From Rhinopithecus roxellana (lineage: Eukaryota > Chordata > Mammalia > Primates > Cercopithecidae): 64,000 nt of DNA. Position numbers and translations under genes: made by a program. The stretch spans positions 128,344,241 through 128,408,240 of the forward strand of contig NC_044553.1 of assembly GCF_007565055.1 (NCBI RefSeq). The letters run 5' to 3'. The notes beneath the pieces were generated by a model. That model had not been told where the DNA came from. It was given only the letters and a program-made list of their open reading frames with translations, and searched no databases. Positions within the stretch are counted from its first letter, which is position 1; each line of letters starts with the position of its first letter. Of the stretch, positions 57,090 through 64,000 are shown in pieces.

Positions 57090-58420
57090 CCAAGTTTTTA
57101 TTAGAAAAATATTCAAATATACAAAAGAGTTGGAAGGCAAGTATAATGAATGCCAAAGTACTCTTCATCTAGATGCAATCCTTGTTAAAATCCTACCATG
57201 GTTGCCATCTCTCTAAATATATGTGTGTTTGTTGTCTGTGCACTTGTGTACACTGAGTCATCTGAAATTATGTTCCAACACTTGAGCTCCAACTACTTCT
57301 TAGCATGCAAGAATAATTCTTAGCATGGAAGATAATTCTCTGAAATCATTTAATATACATTCTATTTTCAAATGTTCCAAATCATATCCTTTATTTTTTA
57401 GTTGTTTTCTTCTTTGAATCCCCCAAAAGGATCCAATCAAAGGTCATGCATCGGTTGCATCACAAGCCTCTTTAGTCTTGTAATCTAGAACCTACAATAG
57501 TCCCCCCATTTAGGTCACAACGTGGACTCTCTGAAGAGTCCAGGACCACTCTCTTGCAGCATGTTCTACATTCTGGATCATTCCTCATTCCTGTATCCTT
57601 TATTTTTCCTATAAACTGTACATTATGTCTGGAGACTTAATACTTCCAGATTAAACATTTTGGAAAAAATACCACACGGGTGATGTAGGTGCTTCCTAGG
57701 GCATTGCATCAGGAAGTGCATACTTTCAGGTTTTCCCTTCCTAGGTCGAGCTACATGTGATCATTTGGTTGGAGTGGTGACTGCTTACTCTATGAACTTA
57801 AACATGACATTTTCCTCTTGGAAGTTGTAAAGGAATTGAAGAGGTGATACTTTGTCACTATGTAAATATTCTATTCCCCCAAAATCTTTTTTATTTTTTG
57901 AGATGGGGCCTCACTCTGTTGTCCAGATTGTAGTGCAGTGACAAGATCTCAGCTCACTGCAACCTCTGCCTCCTGGGCACAAGCGATCCTCCCACCTCAG
58001 CCTCTCGAGTAGCTGGGACTACAGGCACACACCACCATGCCTGGCTAATTAAAAAAAAAAAAAAAAAATTTTTTTTTTTTTTGGTAGAGATGAGGTCTCA
58101 CTATATTGGCCAAGCTGGTCTCCAACTCCTGGGCTCAAGCGATCCTCTCACCTTAGCCTCCGGAAGTGCTGGGATTACATACAGGTTTTAGCCACTGTGC
58201 CCAGCCCCTCCAAAATCTTTCACAGAACAATTTCAGCCTTCATTGATAATTCTCGCAGCATCAGTCATTACATTTGGGTTTGCAAAATGGTTATTTTCAC
58301 ATTCTATTATCCTTTCTGCTTTTATGATGCTACATTATTTTACAAAGAAGGGCTTCCCTTTTTCTCTTTTTGTTGAAATGGCACTCTGAATTCATAAATT
58401 TTCATTCAGTATCTAGTAAT
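57090..58420 (-). mobile_element. L1M 3' region, antisense, split by an Alu
   Basis: ATTAGAAAAATATTCAAATAT, CCAAAAGGATCCAATCAAAGG, GCATCAGGAAGTGCATAC and, beyond the Alu, GGGTTTGCAAAATGGTTATTT and ACTCTGAATTCATAAATTTTC are successive antisense L1M landmarks. The Alu at 57889-58207 interrupts it. Confidence 0.75.
57889..58207 (-). mobile_element. AluJ/S-like, antisense, with A/T insert
   Basis: GAGATGGGGCCTCACTCTG to CCACTGTGCCCAGC. The target duplication CCAAAATCTTT recurs on both sides (about 57879 and 58211). In place of the normal TTTTTGTATTTTT between the arms there is a run of about 18 A followed by about 14 T at 58049-58081. Confidence 0.92.
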
Positions 58421-58496
58421 CTAGATATTAGATTCATTATTAATATTAATTAGTTATTAATATTATGGCTGTGTAAATATTATCTCAGTGAATAAA

Positions 58497-58925
58497 TAAA
58501 ACACCGTGGATACATACAAGGGAATATTATTCAGCTTTAAAAAAAAAAGAAAAAAACCGGACATTCTGACACATGGTACAACACAGATGGACCTTGAAGA
58601 CATGGTGCTCAGTCAAATAAGTCAGTCACAAAAAGACAAATACTGTGAGACTCCATGTATACCAGGTACCTAGAGTGGTCAGATTCGTAGAGACAGGAAG
58701 TAGAAAGGTGGTTGCCGGAAGCTGGAGGGAGGGGAGAAGGGGAGTGAGTGTTTAATGGGTACAGAGTTTCAGTTTGGCAAGACAGAAAGAGCTCTGTGAA
58801 TGGACGGTGGCGATGGTTGCACAGCAGTGTGAATGTACTCGCTGCCACTAAACTGCATGTGCACTTAAAAATGGTTATGACGGTCAATGTTATGCCATAT
58901 GTATTTTTACCACAATTTCAAAATA
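58497..58925 (+). mobile_element. L1M 3' end, sense
   Basis: GGAATATTATTCAGCTTTAAA, GGTGGTTGCCGGAAGCTGG, GTTTAATGGGTACAGAGTTTC and TGCACTTAAAAATGGTTATGA are L1M 3' UTR landmarks in order. Confidence 0.8.
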
Positions 58926-59842
58926 CAGTAAAATAAATAGAATCATCTCAAAATACAGTAGCATAAAAGTAGGGTTTATTGCACTTGCCAATCCTGTGGA
59001 TCAGGAATTTGAATAAGAGACAGAGGGATGGCCCATCTCTGCTCATTCTCAGCCTTCAGCCAGAAGATTGGAAGGACAGAGAGGGAATGACCTGCAGTTG
59101 ATTCCGGGGGTACCGGGGGCCTCAGTTACTTGCCCCATCGTATCTTCTGCATATGGTCTCTCTAGATGTGCTCATTTTTGTTTCTTCACACCATGGGTGT
59201 CAAGGACAAGCTTTCTCAGTGAGAGAGAGAGACAGAAGTTTTAATTGTTATGACCTCATCTCAGAAGTCACATAGCATCACTGCTGTGCTCTCTAGGCTG
59301 CAGTAGCCACAGGCACAGGTCTGGATTCAAGGCAGACACATAGCGTCTTCATCTCCGTAAGAGGAAATTTAGTCACATTGTACCAAGAGCACAGAACATA
59401 TGGGATCTCAGGCACACACCCACACATATGCACACACACACACAGGCATGCATAGCCATCATAGAAAATTTGTTGCCCATAAGGTGCAACTATCAATTAC
59501 ATTCATTATCCTGTGTTGCTCAGATTGTCCCAATCCTGCCAGTGTGAGCCCTTTCAAATACGGGGTTCGTATCCTCTTTTCATCACTGAGTCTTTGTGGC
59601 TTCCTTGCCTTCTGGCTCCACAGGGCATCTCAGGCTCATTTTGTTCTTTTCCTGTCCAAGCTGGTCTCAGCATTTCTCAAGGAAGCCTGGTTCTCTTGAT
59701 GTGGGAAATGTAGGGACTGTGTGTGCTCCCTCCTATTGAGACGTCATTGCTTCTAACCCCTTTCAGTAGACAGAGCTAGGAATATCTTTTTCAAACCATG
59801 AATCCATACTTGTGGTATTTGCAATTAAAGTTTAATACCATA
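58926..59842. other. Single-copy DNA with a short CA tract
   Basis: A CA-rich tract lies at 59411-59446. Nothing else recognised. Confidence 0.45.
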
Positions 59843-59978
59843 GGCCCGGTGCAGTGACTCCCACCTGTAATCCCAACACTTTGGGAGGCTGAGGTGGGAG
59901 GATCACTTGGGCCCAAGTGTTTGAGAACAGCCCGGGCAACATGCTGAGACCTCATATCTACAAAAGATACAATTTTTA
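59843..59978 (+). mobile_element. Alu left monomer (FLAM/J-like)
   Basis: GGCCCGGTGCAGTGACTCCC to CTCATATCTACAAAAGATAC. It is a single arm with an A/T-rich tail. Confidence 0.85.
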
Positions 59979-61235
59979 AAAATTAATATCATAAAGTTTT
60001 TTCTTACCTTCTTTGTTTTTTAATCTTACAGTAAAATCCTGGTTCCTAATAATGTTAATATATTTATTTGCCTTATCCTATAGTATACATTAAATAATTC
60101 AGAATTACAATGCCAATATTATTAACAATAAACTATCAAATGAGCTTTAAAATTTATTTTTAGTACTCATTGTCTTTAGAATATGTCCTGCTAAATATAT
60201 TCAGCCAGAGAACTATATTTAAGGATTCTTTAAAATAAGTTTTTTCCAATACAGTCAGGTTATCAATTTGATATAAGTTTAGATTTATTTGTTTCGGTTT
60301 GTGTTCAATGTTAGGGTTTATTTTATTCTCTCTGATTTAACTTTTTGGAGATTTCACATACGTTTGAACATCCATACACACATGCACACATACATACAGA
60401 GAGACACACACGGACACACCACACACACACACACACCCAGTTCAAAAGTCAAGTTTATCTTTAAAAGTATTTTCAGAGATGTATCTCTGCCAATCCTGTC
60501 CCCTTTGCTCTTTTGCCTTCCACACTCCATAGCTAACCATTTTCTTCTGTATCTTGTTATTGTCTTAGAGTCTCTACTATTTTCTTCATATGCAATAGTG
60601 AGCACACACAATTGACTGCCCTACATTTCGCCATGACCTGGGAGAATGCACTGGGATGGCAGCCTCACAGGACGGAGGAATCCTGGCTCCCAAGCCACTC
60701 TCTGGCCCAGTTCCCTGGACAGTATTGGGCATTTCGTGAGCCTGGCTTTCAGCCTGTGTGGTGCTCTGCCATGAGATTTCAGAGCTCGATACTGGTCTTA
60801 CCCTGACCCTCTTTCCAATTCCCACTGCCACTACTACTAGAAAAGCATCCCTAGCAGAGCAGCTGGTACATAGTCCATCCCTGCTCCAGTCCTCTCACAG
60901 ACGCTGTGAAATCCCTCATTGTTTCTTTTCTGGGCCACTGAACTAGCTTCCCAGCAAGCTTTGATTCCTGTTCTTCTACATATTAATGCAACCTTTATTT
61001 TCCCAAACAAAATATAGTGAGGGGGTTTCTCTCTCTCCCAATGCCATTTTCATAGTACGTATCACTCCTTGACTATCATCCGAAAGCCCCCCCTACTCTC
61101 ATCCACCCATCCAAAGCCTGGCCACCCCGTGTCCTCTCTCCCACTTATTGATCACATCAGCTCTGGGTCCACCACCCTCCTTGCCACCCACAGTGATGCC
61201 GTCAGCCTGGGTCCCTCGCCATTCTCATGGATGAC
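59979..61235. other. Single-copy DNA with an L1M relic and a CA tract
   Basis: The CA tract is at 60375-60437. From 60438 to about 60605, CAGTTCAAAAGTCAAGTTTATC and CTCCATAGCTAACCATTTTCT suggest an old antisense L1M. The remainder is unassigned. Confidence 0.45.
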
Positions 61236-61240
61236 CCATC

Positions 61241-61659
61241 TGATGTGGTCTGGGTGTTTTGTCCCCTCCAAATCCCATGTTAAATGGGACCCCTAAGGTT
61301 GGAGGTGAGGACTGGTGGGAGATGTTTGTGTCATGAGGATGGATACCTCATAAATGGCTTGGTGCTATCCCCATGGTAATAAGTGAGCTCTTGCTCTCTG
61401 AGTTCAGGTGGGAGCTGGTTGTTTAAAGGAGCATGACTCTTCCTCCCTTCTCTCTTGTTCCCACTCTTGCCATGTGATGGCTGGCTCCCCCTTTGCCTTC
61501 CATCATGATAGTAAGTTTCCTGATGCCTCACCAGAGGCAGATGCTGGTGCCGTAATTCCTGTACAGCCTGCCAAACCACGAGCCAATTAAACATCTTTTC
61601 TCTATAAAGTCCTCAGTCTCAGATATTTCTTTACAGTAATACAATAACTGCCTAACACA
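61241..61659 (+). mobile_element. Solo MST-type LTR
   Basis: TGATGTGGTCTGGGTGTTTTG at the start and CTGCCTAACACA at the end. A perfect 5-bp target duplication CCATC lies at 61236-61240 and 61660-61664. It has the normal single copy of the region that is expanded in the LTR at 28766-29313. Confidence 0.92.
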
Positions 61660-61664
61660 CCATC

Positions 61665-62326
61665 TAAAACTCAGCCACTTTGTTTCTTGACCTCCACATC
61701 CTAATAATTTTTATTTTCTCTCCACTACCCATTTACTTACAAGGAAGCAGTAAACATCACAATTAAAAGTTTAAATCCTCTACCAATGAACTCAAGTATC
61801 TACTAGAGTCTTCTTACGTGATCAGTGGAATGCATATTACTCATATTCTTTTTTCAGTGTATGTAAGAAATTCCTTATATGAGTTTGAAGGGATGACAAG
61901 TAAACTTTTTTCGTTCTTTATAAAGGCTCATGCATCTAGAGAGAGCTGATCCTGGAAGCTTGATTGGCTGATTTATGCAGAGCTAATGGAGCGCACTCAT
62001 GAGTCATGAATAATGATGGGTGCAAGCTTGGAAACCAATGCTTCCACCATGCTCAATCGCTGCACGAGACAGGGAGCAGGTCTAAGAAGGGAATGGGATG
62101 TCTGGAGAGAGTCAGGGGCCCTGTGGGTTGACCAAAGCACACAAGAAGGGCAGAGTAGACACAGCAGTCATGGAAAAGAAATAAAGAATCTCCACGAAGA
62201 AGCATGTCCAATCAAGGTGTCTTCGTGTGAAATGCTTTATGCTATGTTAGTCCTCTTCACTGTCTCCCCAACACAGTCTTCAGTGACTTCTTCATTTTCA
62301 ACAAAGCTCTTGTACAGAGGGAACGC
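61665..62326. other. Single-copy DNA, nothing recognised
   Basis: The 107-codon frame at 62013-62336 has no identifiable domain. Confidence 0.45.
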
Positions 62327-62639
62327 TGTGGACTAAATATTTGTGTCTCCCCAAAATGTGTATGTTGAAATCCTAACTGCCAAGGTGGTAGTATTGGGAG
62401 GTGGGGACCTTATAAAAGCTTTTATAGTGCCCTTGTAAAAGCTCCCTTGCCCCTTCAGCCATGTGAGAACATACCAAGAAGGCACCATCTATGATGCAAG
62501 AAGCCCTCACCGGACACTGAATCTGCTGGCACTTTCATCTAGGACTCCCAAGCTCTAGAACTGTGAGTAATAAATCTCTGTTGCTTATTAGCCATTCAAT
62601 CTAAGGTAAGTTGTTATAGTAGCTCAGGTCTAGGGGACA
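62327..62639 (+). mobile_element. MaLR-type LTR (MLT1-like)
   Basis: TGTGGACTAAATATTTGTGTC, TATGTTGAAATCCTAACTGCC, CTAGAACTGTGAGTAATAAAT and TAAGTTGTTATAGTAGCTC are MaLR landmarks in order. No matching 5-bp flanks were seen. Confidence 0.75.
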
Positions 62640-62800
62640 GCCGACGTATGAGTTATGAGCCTAATGGAGTTTACAGTATCTGTTAATAGTTGTTAAATAA
62701 TTAATTAAGGACCACTAATGGAGTACCAAACCCCAGCCTGTCATGAGGTACTCACCTGTCTAGGTAGCCCTGCTGCCTGCCCCATCACACCCCTGAAAAC

Positions 62801-63097
62801 TCTTTTTTTTTTTTTTTGAAACAGAGTTTTGTTCTTGTTGTCCAGGCTGGAGTGCAGTGGCACAGTCTCAGCTCACTGCAAGTCACCTCCCAAGTTCAAG
62901 TGATTCTCCTGCCTCAGCCTCCTGAGTAGCTGGGATTACAGGCACGTGCCACCATACCCAGTTAATTTTTGTATTTTTAGTAGAGACAGGGTTTCGCCAT
63001 GTCGGCCAGACTGGTCTCAAACTCCTGACCTCAGGTGATTCACCCACCTCAGCCTCCCAAAGTGCTGGGATTACAGGCTTGAGCCACTGTGCCCAGC
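62801..63097 (-). mobile_element. Alu, antisense
   Basis: T-tail then GAAACAGAGTTTTGTTCTTG, ending CCACTGTGCCCAGC. About ten bases around the normal CAACCTCCGCCTCC segment are missing (CTGCAAGTCACCTCCC). Confidence 0.93.
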
Positions 63098-64000
63098 TGC
63101 TGGAACCTCTTTGTAGAGAACAACCTCCAAGTCCAGTAGACATCATTTGCATTTCACCTTGGCAACATGTGATACTGATACATGCCCTCCTTGTTGAAAT
63201 ATTACCTTCCTTACTTCCTTAACTCCCTTCAACAGTCCCAGTTCCACGTAAGAAAACAGAAAGTCTACGTATTTCAAGAAGAAAAAAAAAATTAATCCAA
63301 GAAATTAGTTGCATAACAGAAATCACTGGATGAACTACAGAAGCAGAGGTCAGTGGACTTCCGCTGAGATGCAGAGCTTAGAGGCATGTCGACAAAGCAG
63401 GATCCAGAGGCAGGGAGGCTGCTGCTGTGGTCACACTGTGCCCTCCACACCCACCTCTCTGTTTGTACAGAGCTGGTGACAACCCACCGGAATGCTGAGT
63501 CCAGCCATCACAACCACCCCGACTCCCAGGGCCCTGCAGCTCATGCCAGCAGGACCAGCAGGAGGAAGGTGGCCTCTGCCTTCCTGCAGCTGTCCATATC
63601 CACCTAACTGCAGAAGCTAACTATTATTTCAGGCCTTAGTTGCAAGGGCATCTGGAAAATGTTTCTGCTGCTTGTTTACGTATGTTCCAATGTCTCACAC
63701 TGGAGAAAGGGTGACACGCAGGTGGAGTGCCAGTCCACTGTGTCTGCCCAACTCACTGCATGTTCTTCCTGCTTCCGCGACCACAGCCCTTCCTCCAGTC
63801 TTGGTTCCTTACAGGCATCTTGAACCCATTTCATGGTCTACATACTTGTTGGGCTATTTTACTTTCTTTCTTGTTTCCAACTCCCATCTACTTGCTAGCA
63901 CACCTCAAGCCAGGGTTGCTACCACAGATCCGTCCCTGAATGTCTCACTGAAATCTCCCCTAGGACGTCTCAAAAACTTCAAGCTCTGTGTGCCAAGAGC
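63098..64000. other. Single-copy DNA, nothing recognised
   Basis: No repeat, exon or promoter recognised up to the window edge. Confidence 0.45.

Overview
This window reads as non-coding nuclear DNA from a catarrhine primate, most likely an Old World monkey (macaque, baboon or relative). It is packed with primate Alus, L1 fragments, MaLR and ERV LTRs, and older MIR, L2 and DNA-transposon fossils, and it has no gene with convincing exons. The best clue to species is the Alu at 42331-42631. It carries base combinations (GGCTCAAGCC, GAGACGGGCGG, GATCCGGCCACTGC) that I associate with cercopithecoid AluY subfamilies and not with human AluY. Repeat family names are from recognition, not from a masking run, so class is firmer than subfamily.

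Layout. 0-10 kb: an MIR split by a solo MaLR LTR, a pair of 192-bp local duplicates (1508-1699 and 3488-3680), three Alus, a THE1-type LTR and a 5'-inverted L1. 10-20 kb: an antisense MLT1-type LTR, a perfect 15-bp-stem hairpin, an L1M relic, an unidentified 124-codon open frame on the minus strand, and single Alu and MaLR copies. 20-27.4 kb: a patch of local sequence sharing, with a 210-bp duplicate, older paired blocks, and an Alu in which about 33 bp of non-Alu sequence matches a site 1.6 kb away. 27-31 kb: nested MaLR LTRs, one with a five-copy 36-bp array, and an L2. 31-43 kb: AT-rich single-copy DNA, a DNA transposon with terminal inverted repeats, an L1 with target-site duplications, and an LTR12-like LTR with four CCAAT boxes. 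43-53 kb: L1M relics, a TG microsatellite, a 22-bp minisatellite open in all six frames, a TATA-bearing GC-richer patch, and two LTRs. 53-64 kb: mostly single-copy DNA with MIRs, an L1M relic and three Alus.

Nothing here forms an operon or pathway. What can be read is insertion history: well-preserved target-site duplications, nested elements, and templated local rearrangements. Most open reading frames lie in repeats or are chance. I found no clear evidence of a new gene system. The most unusual items are the templated patch in the 27.0-kb Alu, the 20-27 kb duplication cluster, the minisatellite and the unidentified open frame at 14.2-14.5 kb.
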